64,000 nucleotides of DNA, taken from contig NC_090789.1 of the NCBI RefSeq assembly GCF_040054535.1, positions 6,800,697 through 6,864,696 of the forward strand, read 5' to 3'. Position numbers and translations under genes: made by a program. Shown piece after piece: positions 29,773 to 42,775 of the stretch (positions within the stretch are counted from its first letter, which is position 1; every line of letters begins with the position of its first letter). This DNA comes from Antennarius striatus (Eukaryota; Chordata; Actinopteri; Lophiiformes; Antennariidae). The notes beneath the pieces are model-generated. The model saw only the letters and a program-made list of their open reading frames with translations, searched no databases and was not told where the DNA came from.

Positions 29773-32700
29773 TCAAGCCTGCAGGGGGCGTCGCTCAGTC
29801 AGCAGATGATGACTCTCCTCATTGGGGATGAAGAGGGCCTCTTTCAGACGGATGATGCGACCCTTGACCCCAGTGCGGGCGTTCCCCACCGGTGACCTAC
29901 TGATGGGGCGGTAGACATGGTAACGCCTGGGGAAAAAGGAAAAAGGTAAGGAATGGGGGTCTGTGATGCATCATTAAGGGAATGATTGTGTCCCCAATGC
30001 AGCGGCTTTTGCTACACACACATGCATGTAAGAGCTACTCACTTGCAGACCAGATATGCGATGAATCCAAAGACGGCCACCAGAACAGCGGCGGAGGAGA
30101 GCACCACCTCTGTGGCGCGGGACGTCTTGGACACTACAAAAGGATTTACGAGAAGATAAAAGGTTCGGTTCATGATTTGTGAACGTGGGGTGAGGATCTA
30201 CAGAAGGTAGTTCTGGAACTGACCGGGTGCGTCCTGAGACTTATTGATGGTGACTGTGGTGCTGGTCAGGCTCAGGCTGCTGGAGTCCCCCAGGGTGATG
30301 TTCACACAGTAGGTGCCGGGCTCAGAAAAGGCTCGCGTCAGATGTACTTCACACTTGGACGCCGGCGGCACGTCGTCGCACACAATGCCACGCACCACAC
30401 GGCAGGTGGAGTCCGAAATGACGGTGCAAGCTGAAGTGGGGATGCTGGGGATTATGGGTAGAGAGATAAGGGGATAAATGAAGGTCGTGATGTAGAGGGA
30501 TACACCGCTCCAATAAAGGCACCAGTGCTATGAGATATTTTATTTCAAGCCAACAACAGTCAATAAAAACAAACTTAAATATGAATATTAAAATATATTT
30601 GAATAGGAATACTCACTTTCCCAGACACTTCACCTGAAAGTGGACATCAGTGTTGCTCACCCGGGAAGTAGTCACACCCACAATGTGACTACGCGGCAGG
30701 CCCTTCAGGGCGTACTTGGGCTCTGGAGATAACAGATTAATGCAGGGGGGTTTAGATGTGTAACCATGTCCCCAAAAAATTAAAAAGCTATAATAAATTT
30801 TTTTTAAAAATTAAAGCTCAAAGTTTTTTAGTAGAGGATGTTTTGTGTACTGTATGTATATAAAACTAATAACAAATTTTATTATTTCACACGCATTTTT
30901 TTTTTTTAACCCCGTCAAATTTTTAGTAGGATTACACAAAAACTACTGCATGCATGTATGATCATGAAATTTGGTGAAAGTCGTAAACTAAAATAGTCCT
31001 CATTAAATTTTGAAGTGCATCCATTCCAGATGTAGACTTTTTCTCCTCTGCTTTTTTAAAAATTGTGATATGGAGCATGTGGATCTTGAAAGAATCCAAT
31101 CCACATGATGATCAGTTGTGTTTAATCACGTGTGCACCAGTGAAAAGCAAACAGTGACCTCCCACCTACCGATAATAGTGATGTTGCCTTGAAAGGTTCC
31201 ATAAACATAACGGAAACACCCATTCCTTTCAAGGGGTCTGGTTTGGAGCCCCACCAGTGGGGAGGGGTCATACTCTGGGGTCTCGCTTGAAGTGGAGGGG
31301 AAAGGCTCGGTGGTGGGTTCGCTTGATGTCGTGTCGCTGATGGAGGAGGAAGATGTGGGGGGCTGGCTGGTGCTGGACGCTGCTGAAACAGGAAACAGGA
31401 AACAGGTGATAAGAAGTGGACTGAATGGACAACATGTGATCCATTCAGCCAATCATATCCAAGGACTGAAAACCTGCTTAAGTAGGGCGCACCTCCTCTA
31501 TTACACTAACATAAAGACACTGTAAGCTGTGGTTCTCACCCTGGGTGGTCTCCGTCTCAAAAGTGACAGCATGAGTGGGAACCTCTGAAGGACCAGACAA
31601 AGAAAGCATTTTAGTTTGGAATTTATGTCCTTTTTTAAAAAAAAATTCCTTCAACCTGACTTGATTGTTTAAAGCGCTTGAATTACACACTATGAAGTTA
31701 TTCCGGATGTGTGTGTGTGTGTCTCCATCTCTGATACCTGTGGAGGGGGACGTCGTGGAGCTCCTGGGGGTTGGAGGGAGAGCAGTGGGTGGACAGTCGA
31801 TAGGGAACGCTGCCTCCACCACCAGCGTCACACTCATGTTCCCCACCTTGCTGTAGCTGTGTGCGGTCAGATCGCGATGCGTCACCAGCTGGTTCCCGTC
31901 CCTGAAGTCCCACACGTAGTCGATGGAGGCGGCCGTTTTCAGGTAGCCGCTGGGATCGTGGAGCATGACTTTGAAAAAGATGTCCTCACCACGAAAGAAA
32001 ACGTTATCGGACCGGTTGACAGCAGCCTTCTGGAAAATGTTGACCGCCACAGGGATCATATCTGTGAGGGAGCCGTCAAAATACAGTCTTTTTATTTCTA
32101 AATTTGCCAGTTTGGCTAAAAGGACGATGACTGATATTCATTTCCACCTGTGATGTAGAAAACGTCGCTGTCGGTGGTGAGGGGGCTGTATTTCCTACGC
32201 TCACGTTTCCTGTAGACCATCACTTCCATCACCTCCCCCCCCAGAGGCATAGTGGTGGTGTTGAGGGTCACGCTGGAGGAGGAACCGTCGTTTGTCTCGA
32301 AATACTGGCCTGAAGAAGAAATGATGAAGATTTAAAAAAAATAAAATAAAAAAATGCCGGTCCTGTTTTGCTTGTGTGAAAATCTGACGGCTTGCGTCTC
32401 CTCACCCCTGGTGTGCCAGACGTAGACGTAGCTTTTGCGTCTCCAGTCGCTGCTCAGCGGGAAGGGCTTCCCGTCGGGAAACACGTTACATCTCTTCAAA
32501 TCAGTGCACTTTCCAAAACCGTAGTCGTCCATCCAGGAAGTCCAGTTATACACGAAACCAGAATTCACCTGACCGTTTGCTGCTCGGAGAAACGAGGTGA
32601 GGAAAATTAATCCAGGCACACACATATACAGTATTTTTCGCACTATAAGGCACACGTAAAAGCCTTTAATTTTCTCAAAAATCGACGGTGCACCTTCTAA

Positions 32701-34403
32701 TCTAGTGCACCCTATATATGAAAACGGTTTTAAATAAGCTATTCATTGAAGGTGCGCTTTATAATAAGGTGCGCTTTATAATCAGATGCGCCTTATAATC
32801 CAGTGTGCCTTGTAAATGAAAAAGGTCACTCATCGAAGGTGCACAACTCTCTCGGAACATGGAGGTCCCTCAGCTCTAAGGATTGTTTTAGGTCTTTTTC
32901 CAGCTATGGTAGTTGTTTTTAACAACATATCTCCAAAAAATTCTTTTTATACTTCCTGCTTGGAAAACAAACAAAGTTAGAAACCAACATGGGGGCATTT
33001 AATAGCTAATGATGCTAATGTTCCCCGCCGCTCCGAGGTTGATGGAAACCAGAAATAATTCTTCTTCATTGTTTTATATTTCTAGAGTTTAACCCCGTCG
33101 TGCTTTGTGGCAGCACCTGAGCCTTCCAGATCCATACCATCCTCACAGTGGCTGTCCCACACAAGGTCCCCGTTGGTGTCCTCCTTCTGACACGGAGGAT
33201 ACTCCAGCTTGGCGGTGAAGGTGATGAGAGAGCCGTTGACAGCCGGACTGTCGCTGGTCAGGTGAACCTTCGGTTTACCTGCAGAAATGTTGACGTCCTT
33301 GATGAACAACTTAAACCAGGATGGAATTCAGAGGGAGATAATGACCTTCCTCACCTCTGTGGTGCATGAGCTGCTTGGGCTTTGGGTTTAGGGGAGGGTA
33401 GAGGTAATCGTCCCATGGAGTGGTGTCATTGCCCCAGCCAGGAATTGGTGGAATTGGAAATGGGAACTTTCCTACTGCATGCTTGTGGGTAAACATGTCG
33501 GCAAAAGCTGAGGAGAGAGAAGAAAGCAGATTCTATTGACCTAGCATGGAGTGAAAAAAATCCTTTGATTTGACAACTTTTACAGCTTTTCTTCTACGTT
33601 TCATCGAAAGCTTTCTCAAACTTAAAAACTAAAAATGGTACAAAAAACATTAAAAACTTTTTTCAAAACCTTTTAATTACCATGTCAGTTCTGTAGAGAC
33701 TTTCATGCCAGTGATAACCTCTGATTCTAGACCTACATGTATTTTTACTTTTTTTTTTCAAAATTTCTTTTATGTCTATAATCATATGACTGTTTACCTC
33801 CACATTTGTTGTATATGTTTTAGATTAAATACAATTCCATTTAATCTAACTAAATAGAATATAATCCAGGTGTCTCTTGTTGTGTATGCGAACATTTTCA
33901 ATCATGGCTTGACAAATAGAAGCTTTTTAAAGTAGACATGTAAATAAATTTTCTACAATTAAAAATAAGTTACCTTTGTTTTTTAAAATGTTTGTGCTTT
34001 GCATTTCAGGAGAGAAAATTATAAACTCAGGTTATGGTTTATTCTACTTTTTGGTTGTAAAGTAGTTTGTTTGGGTCAGTTCACAAGAATTGATGACGTC
34101 AGAGCGGACACCTTAATGAAGCTCATGGGACCCTGAGTGTTGATGGCAAGACAGACAACGAATAAAAAACGGTTTCACAGATAATGACTGCGTTTTTATG
34201 TCAAGATCCGTAAGAGTAAAGCATAAATGTATAATTAAATTTCACATATGATGCGTTTATATCCATATATTATATCTCAAATGTCCTAAATTCAACCAGC
34301 TGGTTTGACTTGAAAACATTCACTACTTACTTTTACGTTCCTCAGATTGATAAACACAGCAGGCACAACAAATCAGGAACAGAATAGAACGCAAAGCTTC
34401 CAT
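29773..34403 (-). CDS. gpnmb: Transmembrane glycoprotein NMB (osteoactivin), PMEL family
   Basis: Type I glycoprotein of endolysosomal/melanosomal membranes and the cell surface, active in pigment cells, macrophages and bone. Coding exons in transcript order: 34403-34331, 33507-33355, 33278-33138, 32579-32406, 32309-32148, 32061-31738, 31584-31540, 31382-31170, 30722-30617, 30444-30224, 30133-30043, 29926-29773. They sum to 1857 bases, 618 aa plus TGA, with phases consistent throughout. A signal peptide (MEALRSILFLICCACCVYQS) leads. Family blocks follow: LTSDSPAVNGS, the CQKEDTNGD cysteine segment and NVFPDGKPFP. A PKD domain has LHDPS and WDFRDG (about 235-340), then a Ser/Thr/Pro-rich stretch, a Cys-rich Kringle-like region with GTYCVNITLGD, one membrane span (about 547-567) and a 51-residue tail. 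YRPI and ESHHLL in the tail fit sorting signals. The RGD tripeptide of human GPNMB is absent. The exon 3 donor (GTATGG, 33137) was chosen by alignment; an alternative in the same phase lies slightly downstream. Confidence 0.95.
30723..31169 (-). other. gpnmb: gpnmb intron with degenerate repeat
   Basis: This AT-rich intron lies between the exons ending at 31170 and starting at 30722. The segment at about 30925-31010 (AGGATTACACAAAAACTACT and following) resembles an interspersed fish repeat I have seen elsewhere. It has no coding content. Confidence 0.5.
32629..32825. mobile_element. MITE-like element, copy 2 (same family as 21842-21990)
   Basis: It starts CAGTATTTTTCGCACTATAA and carries repeated TATAATAAGGTGCGC and CGCCTTATAATCCAGTG units. 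It lies in gpnmb intron 3. The far terminal repeat is not clean, so the copy is rearranged or truncated and its right border is approximate. Confidence 0.6.
33508..34330 (-). other. gpnmb: gpnmb intron 1
   Basis: This AT-rich intron separates the signal-peptide exon from the rest. Only low-complexity A/T runs are seen. Confidence 0.8.
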
Positions 34404-34577
34404 TTCTAAAAATTTAGAAGTAAAATGTTAGGAAATAATTTCAAAAAAGGCCAATTCTGCTTTTAAAAAAAAAAATCTTCCTTAACCCGCAACGATTGTC
34501 CTTCTCTCTGCGCGTCCAGCTCCCCGAGTGTCTCCCCTGTTTGTCGGGATGTTCAATAATTAAATGTGGAAGCACAA

Positions 34578-34585
34578 ACATGTGA
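34578..34585 (-). promoter_or_regulatory. gpnmb: M-box-like element upstream of gpnmb
   Basis: ACATGTGA here reads TCACATGT on the gpnmb strand, about 175 bases before the start codon. This matches the MITF/TFE core TCACATG. Mammalian GPNMB is a known MITF/TFE3 target through a promoter M-box. Confidence 0.45.
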
Positions 34586-35916
34586 CGTTTCCTAACGAGA
34601 CGCATCTCATTCCCCATTAGTCTCCTGGTGCAGGAAACTCATGAGAGGCGAGATGCGCGCGTATTTGCGCAAATTCATCCTACCTCAGGCTCGAATCCTG
34701 CTTACAACGATCAGCTGTCCTATTGATCTGTTTCCTGACTAATTGTGACAAGAGGTCATTACCTAGTCTGATCATTGTCTTTACAGTGCTGTGAAATAAC
34801 TTTCCATGTTTTCGTTTTCGTTTTTTTTTTTTTTTACAATTAAATCCTATATTTGTGTCTTCAAAGTCCTGAAACATTTGTGCTATATATTACACATCCG
34901 AATAAAATAATTTCATATAAATATACGTTTTCATTCTTATGTTTGTGAGATGGGTATGTGAAGTGGAGACGGTCACACATATTTCAACGAGTTCAATTTT
35001 TTTTTTTTTCAAATCGTGTTAGATGTAATTTAATTATAGAATTACATTGTCGAGACTTATTTTGATGGGAACTTGGGTTTGATTCGTTTGAATTCCTAAT
35101 AACTTTAAATCTCCCCGTGTGATGGCTGGGCACATGACTGGACCACTCCAGCTGTGTCACGGTGAGACGCTCCACGCTCCATGTGGTGCGTGATGCGTGG
35201 GACTCGGGTTCGTGTTGCGCCATAGCTGCGCAAAAGCAGAAGGAAAACGTATGATGTGCAGCAGAGTTGTGTTCCTTTACAACGCAATACAACTGTCATA
35301 AGGAACGTTTAGAAACTATGGCAAAAGGTTCCCAAAATGCCATCCAACATTCAGTTTTAAGTCCTTATTTTGCTCACAAGTTGAGAGAGAAAACAGAATT
35401 CCTCACCAACCAACCAACAAAAAACATCTATTTTCTTGAATTTCTGAAAAACATCACAATTTTTCATATAAAAGTATCTCTTGACCTTTGGGATTTCACT
35501 GAAGGAACGCAATACCAAGGCTGCCGTGGAGGTCAATATTAAAAAAATATTGATTTACGATATCACATACAAATAGACGAAGCGGAAAATCGTCCTTGAT
35601 TTTAGGAATTCAATCCATTCTAACGCTTTAAGTGATAATGTGATCCCTAGAATTAAAAACCCGAGTCACGTGAGGACAGGCTCTGAAATCATCCGTGATA
35701 TTCCGAAAAAAGGCGTCAGGCCCTCGGACAGAACAAAAGGTAATTATGATGATTAGATCATTTTTTTCTTATGATACTCGGGGTTAACATCGGGTCTTAC
35801 TCATGCTAATGTAGAATTCCTTTGGTCCAAGAGAAATAAACTCAGTAACAGAGTTAATCAGTAATACTGCTCATCCTCCAGTAGAGGGCAGCACGACTCC
35901 GCTGCTTCCGCTTCAT

Positions 35917-36198
<282 letters not shown>

Positions 36199-36537
36199 TT
36201 ACTTTTTACAGTGTTGCATTTTTTGTTGATTATTTATGATTTATTTATGATTTATTATTTGATAGATTGTTAAACGTCGTGCAGAAAATCCTTCACAGTT
36301 GTTGAGAAGTTGGAACCAGTTTATTATCATTCTTTTTTTCTTGAAAAATAGTTGAGCAGTGAGTCACTGATCATAAGTGTTGTTGATTCAGATTTATTCA
36401 ACGAACTATATCGGCTTGTGGTTTCATTTTGTCTTTCTCTCCTCCTCAGCCCAGACAGGAAGTCTCTGTAACACAGAGAAATGAATGGACAGCAAACCAG
36501 AAACACAGGGTGCAGCCAATAGTTCCCACACCACCCC

Positions 36538-36554
36538 GTGTGTGTGTGTGTGTG

Positions 36555-36602
<48 letters not shown>

Positions 36603-36620
36603 TGTGTGTGTGTGTGTGTA
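36538..36620 (+). repeat. (GT)n microsatellite
   Basis: A GT tract interrupted by CG and AT steps. Open frames over it are Cys-Val or Thr-His repeats without meaning. Confidence 0.9.
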
Positions 36621-39252
36621 GGACACATGCACATACTTGCCTCTCCGTCTCAGTGCAGCATTGGCTTCCAGTCACTTGGTGGAATGCTGGAACATTCCAG
36701 AGAATGTGGACTGGACACACACCTTTAGTGTATGTGTTGGGTGTGTGTTCCTGCATTGTGTGTATGTGTGTGTGTGTGAGAGAGAGAAAGAGTGTGCGTG
36801 TGCATGCATACACGTGTGTGTGTGTGTGCTCTTGATGTTTATGTGTGTATGTCCTCAAGTGTGCTGGCAGTGGAAATTCCAATTCATTGTGTGTTTTGGC
36901 TGTGGGATGGAAACATATGGGAGTGTTCACCGTACATCTGTAGAAATACGAGCACGAACCTCCCTGTCAGTCATGAGGCTCAGAAACGTATCCTCATGAG
37001 AACACAGGAGTCAGGGGCCGGTCACTCCATAATCCACTCCTCTCTGATCTGCCTTCTTTTTCATTTCCACCCTCTTGTTACCCCTCTTGTCCTCTGAAGT
37101 TCTCCTTTGTGCTTCCAGATTGTCAATCTGTCTCTCCAGGTGTCTCCTCCTGATCTGTGTGCCGTAATCACACCCATCAGACGCCACTCTGCCCTGTCAT
37201 CCTGACACGGTGATGGGTGGGCAGGGTGGGGGGTTAGGGTTAAGACACATTGAAGCTACTAATTCAACTAACTAACCGGTTTCTATCTTGACTATATTGG
37301 ATTCAAAGCTCTACTGGCTGCACATAAAGCACAGTGTGTGAAGCAGGAAGCAGGCTGACATGGAAGTTCTTCTGTTGATGTGGTGAAAAAAAAAAAAATT
37401 GGTTGCAGCCTGACCTCCGTTTGGCTATCAACATCAAGGAAATATCATCACGAGGTCTCTTGGAAAATGTAATAAGAAAATATTTGGCATTTCTCATCAA
37501 AAATCTGACACAGCCTTTGGATTGTTTGCCTTACAAAGCTTTTTCATGATCTGGTTTTAGTGCCACTTATGCTGGCCAAGGCTGTAGTCATAGGTCAACA
37601 CTGGGGAGGTCTGCCAAATTCCATAAGTGAAAAAAATAAAAATGAACGAAAAAGTGGCGAAAGTTAAGTGTGCTGTTGTTTATTTCTCATATTAAGACAA
37701 TCACACCTGTCATGCCTATTGTGTCACACCTCATTGTAACACAATACGTGATTCCCACATTCTTGAGGTCAAGCACAATAAAAGGAGCGACAGCAATGCG
37801 CTGACAGGACCTCTGAAATTACACCAAAAAAAGTTGTGTAAAGTAAACAGCAACGTCCATATCTGACGTCGGTGAGGGTAAGATGATTGTATTGTAAATT
37901 TTAATTTTCATCAAAAATGCAGTCTTCATTCCTTCTTAAGACACTGACTGAATGTGATACCTGGAACCTGCGTGCTTGTCTCTATTTTGCATACATTGGA
38001 ACTGAAGTCTGTCCCAATTTCCTATATTTTATTGGATAAAGAAATAATTACATAGAAATAAAATATATCCTGTTATGAAACGATCTGAATACATGTCAGT
38101 GTGTTTGGACGGAGGAGAGACTGCTGCAGTAGAATTTTGCAGTCGGCTGGTGAAGCCGTTTCCCCATTGCTCCTTTGTTCAGTCAAAATATCGATTAGTG
38201 ATCAGTGGACAGTTTGTTTTTTTCTAGCTGACTCACCAATGATTACTGTCTTCTGTCTGCACAGATTTTCAATCCCTTTTTACAGTTCATCCTCTCTTTC
38301 TGCATTGCTTAACCTTGTAGTTACCTCTGACCACCCTATGTGTGACATCACGCTGTGTGCGCACAAGGACTGGAAAAAAACCCTTGTGTGTGTGTCTGTG
38401 TGTGTGCGTGTGCGTGTGCGTGTTGCGCGCGTCTGTTTGCAGGCCTGTAAATAATACATTTTCCACGTGTCAACTTTAAGTGAGACTGAGGAAAGTCTTC
38501 GTCTCCATTTCGTTAAAAAACAGCTGCCTGAGCTGCCAATAACTCCACTGAGAACATTTTTCCTGAGACGTGGACGCTGCGCCCGCCCCGCTCCACGGCA
38601 CCGACTGACGGGTCATGAGGCTGCAGACCCGCCGCCAGCTGGACGCAGGGAGCATCTTTGAAGTGTGACGCCTTCATGAAGCGGCCTCACACGGAAATTG
38701 AAAGAAATATGGATTTATAATGGTGGAATGTGAATTTATAACTTTCAGCTGTCTGTTATGTATTAATTGACATATTGCCATTGGAAACGCAGGTTCTGTA
38801 AGGACATACAAGTATCTAATACAGATTCAAATTGATTATTTTAATAACATTAAAACAGACACATAAAAAACCGGTTTTCTCTGAATACTTTTTCAATCAA
38901 GATTTTTTAAAGTTGTATTTTTCTTGCTTAAAGGTATATTTTAAAATGATTTCCTCGTGTAATCTAAGTGTAGGTGAATAAACAGCACGCATTTGCAGCT
39001 TCACTCGGGCTTTAGGACCACGGGATGAGGAAAAGTCTTCCCACCTCCATGTAGAAGTTGAAAGTTTGTTTTGAATCTATCTCTGCTGTCATTCTTTTTA
39101 CCCCGTCTGTTGCTCCATGGATGTACGGACCGTTTCAGATTATTTCTCCACTTTAATAACATGTAATCGACTCCAAAACAGTCAAAAGTCAAACATGGGA
39201 TGGTCAAAACAGCGCTGGGAAAACTTCTGAACGCCGAGAATTCTTCTTCATC

Positions 39253-42200
39253 ATGAGGCTGCTGGTCGGTGCCGTCCGCAGGAGGATGCTCTGCCTCTGG
39301 CTGATGCTCCTCGGGTTCTCGTTGGTTACTCTGGCTCTGTTGGAGCTCTTTAACCACGACCGGGACCAGAGTCGTGACAAACCCATCCCTCCCCAACGCC
39401 CTTTTCCCCAGATTTCTAGTTCACCGGACCTGGAGGTCATTGTGGACTCCCAAGACCCCGCCATTGAGTTCGCTGCCGATCTTGCGCCTTTAAAATCACT
39501 GCAAGAAGATCAGCTGTTATTCGTGTCATCGAAGCAGGGCACCAACCAGGCGCCGCACATGAAGGGGAGTTACAGGGTCCTTCTGCTTGGAGCAAATAAG
39601 GACATCCGCGCCACCGCGCCTCCGACGCACGATGGATTGGAGGAGGAAGCGCTTCGGATACAAATGGAGGTTATGGAGAAAGATATGGAGCTTTCTGCTG
39701 TGCAAAAGTACGGATTCAACGAGGTGATCAGCGAGAAGATATCAATGCACCGCAGGATGCCCGAGGCGCGCCATCCAGAGTGAGTGCCCGCTGGGCAAAA
39801 AGCGCACGACTGAAAACGCCTCTCTGGTGTTAAAACACGTTCAAAGTTGTCACTTTGATGATGCAACATTCTTTCCCAACTAAACAGGTGTTTGAAACAG
39901 CGATACGAGGTGCTGCCATCAGCCAGCGTTGTCATCTGTTTCCACGACGAGGCTTGGTCCACCCTCCTGCGCACCGTGCACAGCGTGTTGGACACCGCCC
40001 CCAAACAGTACCTGCATGAGGTGCTTCTGCTGGACGACCTGAGCGAACACGGTCAGTCCATCCATCCATCCATCCATCCATCCATCCATCCATCCATCCA
40101 TCCATCCATCCATCCATCCATCCATCCATCCATCCATCCATCCATCCATCCATCCATCCATCCATCCATCCACGTGCGCATGACAACAATGTCCTCTTTT
40201 CACCCCTCAGGTCACCTAAAGAGTGTGCTCGGTGAGTATGTGTCTCATCTGGACGGGGTGCGTTTGATTCGCAGCACAAAGCGCCTGGGCGTCGCGGGAT
40301 GCCGCGCACTGGGTGCTGCCAGAGCTGCAGGGGAGGTGCTGGTGTTCATGGACTCCCATTGTGAATGCCAGAGGGGCTGGCTGGAACCACTGCTGCAGAG
40401 AGTGGCTCAGGACAGGTACTCTTAAGCCTCATCTCCAAGGAGAATATAAAACAGCTGATGAAAATACTGGTCTTCTTATTGCATTGATTTTGTAAGATTA
40501 GCGTGCTTGTAAATAGTTGGTCAAAGTTTTGTAATGCAGAATAATTAAGACCTAGGGATTTGGACATGAAAAGCCAAAAACAACATTTGTGCTCCAGCTG
40601 CCTGCGTATTTCATCCTGCTGTTTTGACAGAACCACTTCAGAGAAGTGAGAGGAAAGAGTTCAGTGTTAGCAGTTATCAGTGACACATGGAATACATGTG
40701 CTGGTGAGTGTATCCAGAGCTGAAGGCCAATGATTTGGCGTTACTTCCCTGGTCAGGCGGCCTGTGGCGTGGCTCTAATCACAATTGTTGATTAGACGGA
40801 ACCCTCAGATCTGGAATTAGGAACCAGTCGACTCTGTTGTCCACATTTCTGACTCTTTTCTGACTCTTTTTCTTTCCTCATCTCACCTTTTCATTCCAGC
40901 TCTTTGAAACCATGACATCACACTTAACCTCTTGGTATAAATATTTCAAATATCACTGATGTTCCAGTACCATGCACCAAAAATGGACTCAAAACCAAAA
41001 TCACAAACCTAAAATACACATTTGCAATCACGCACGCACGCAAGCTCACACACATTGATGATGAAGCGTTTTTTTCAGACTTCAACACACACTTTGAATA
41101 ATAAATGAAAATAAGTTGAAGTCTGGCGGAGAATTTAAAGGTGCCTTAAAGTTTTTTTTTCTTTCAATGAATTAACACCTATTATGAATTTGATGTATGC
41201 ACATTTTTGAGAAGCTAAAACAGGGATGTGTGTTGCGACACCAGTTCTGGTACTGACTCAGGCCCATGGGTATTGGAACAGATGCCCGCTCTGACACCAT
41301 CTCTGATTCCGGTTTTGACTCTGGCTCTGGTTTTGGATCCAGCTTCGACACTAATTCAAACAGTTCAAAGATGTTGATATAAAAACTCTTGTTCATACAG
41401 ATGTTGTGTCTCCAATCAGGACCAGAGCGGTTTCCCCTGTCCTGGATGTGATAGACTGGCAAACCCTTCAGTATAACGCCACCCAGTGGCCAGTAAGGGG
41501 AGTATTTGACTGGAGACTTGATTTCCATTGGGAGTCCAACCTTTTGCTTCAAGAAAAGGACCCATCATCGGCTGTTGAAGCTGTGCGGTGAGTTTACAAA
41601 AATGATATCACTGGGGGCTTCATGACCCCCGATGTATATTTAATAAATTAGACCTAAGAGAATGCACTGACCTAAATTACTGAGTCGATGGGTACAGAAG
41701 AGTTTCCAGCTGAGTTGAAAGATATACTCGACGTTTCAGGAGATGATATCTATAATTGGAGGACAAATAAAAATCTAATAAAGATACAGACATGCATATC
41801 CACAAGATAACATTGATTTATTGTAGCCAAAATGGTAAAAACATCACTCTGGGTTACTGGGCTGGGATGTGATTGTCCTTTCCTCGCTATCAGGGACTGT
41901 GATATTCAGTGTGTAAATCTTCTTTACGCCATCATCATGAAGTTCATTCATTCTGATCACTAAAATGATGGTGGTTCTGCCCGTGACAGGAGTCCAGCGC
42001 TAGGAGGAGAGGTCTTAGCCATCCACAGACACTTCTTCCAGAGGGTGGGGGCGTACGACCAGGGGATGCTGCTGTGGGGCGAGGAGCAAATTGAGCTGTC
42101 AATCAGGGTAAAGCAAACCCTCTGTTCTCATGAACTGATTCAGCTGTTCACGCAGGGCATAAAGATGTCAGACCTCTGTTGGTTTTCATCATCACCTACT

Positions 42201-42728
42201 CCAGTGTTTTGTTGTTGAGTTGTTCTGTCGCCTTCTGTTGGCTAACCCTTGATAAAGCCTCCCTGCCACCCCAGGTGTGGTCATGTGGCGGCTCCATGGA
42301 AGTGGTTCCCTGCTCCCGTGTGGCTCACTTGGTCCGCCACCACCCGCCTTACAGCTTCCCGGACCAGGAACTGCTTCAGAGAAACAAGATCCGCATCGCA
42401 GACACCTGGATGAATGAATACAGGAAGATCTTCTACAGGAGAGACACGCTGGCTTATTTCATCAGGCAGGTGAGTGTGTGTGTGTGTGTGTGTGTGTTTG
42501 GTTCTGGTATTCGATCGAGGAAAATGAAAGAATAATAAAGAAATGTCAGAGTGTGACTCATGTTTGGTTTGTGCAGTCTGAGAGCCCAGACGTCACAGAT
42601 CGGCTGCAGCTTAAGAGGAATCTGGGATGTAAAAACTTCCGCTGGTACTTGACTACAGTTTATCCACAACTTTACATCCCAGAGGACAGACCTGCACTGT
42701 CAGGCGAGGTATAACACACACACGCACA

Positions 42729-42775
<47 letters not shown>

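Noticed and set aside
36446-36930. Thr-His and Cys-Val repeat proteins
   Set aside because: These are translations of (GT)n/(CA)n microsatellites; the same applies at 18669, 49290, 59879 and other places.
39892-40425. Long open frame with a Ser-Ile-His-Pro repeat
   Set aside because: The repeat is intronic: exon 2 ends at a GTCAGT donor (40051/40052) and exon 3 starts after CCCTCAG (40210), giving the conserved family sequence. It is kept only as a finding about intron retention.
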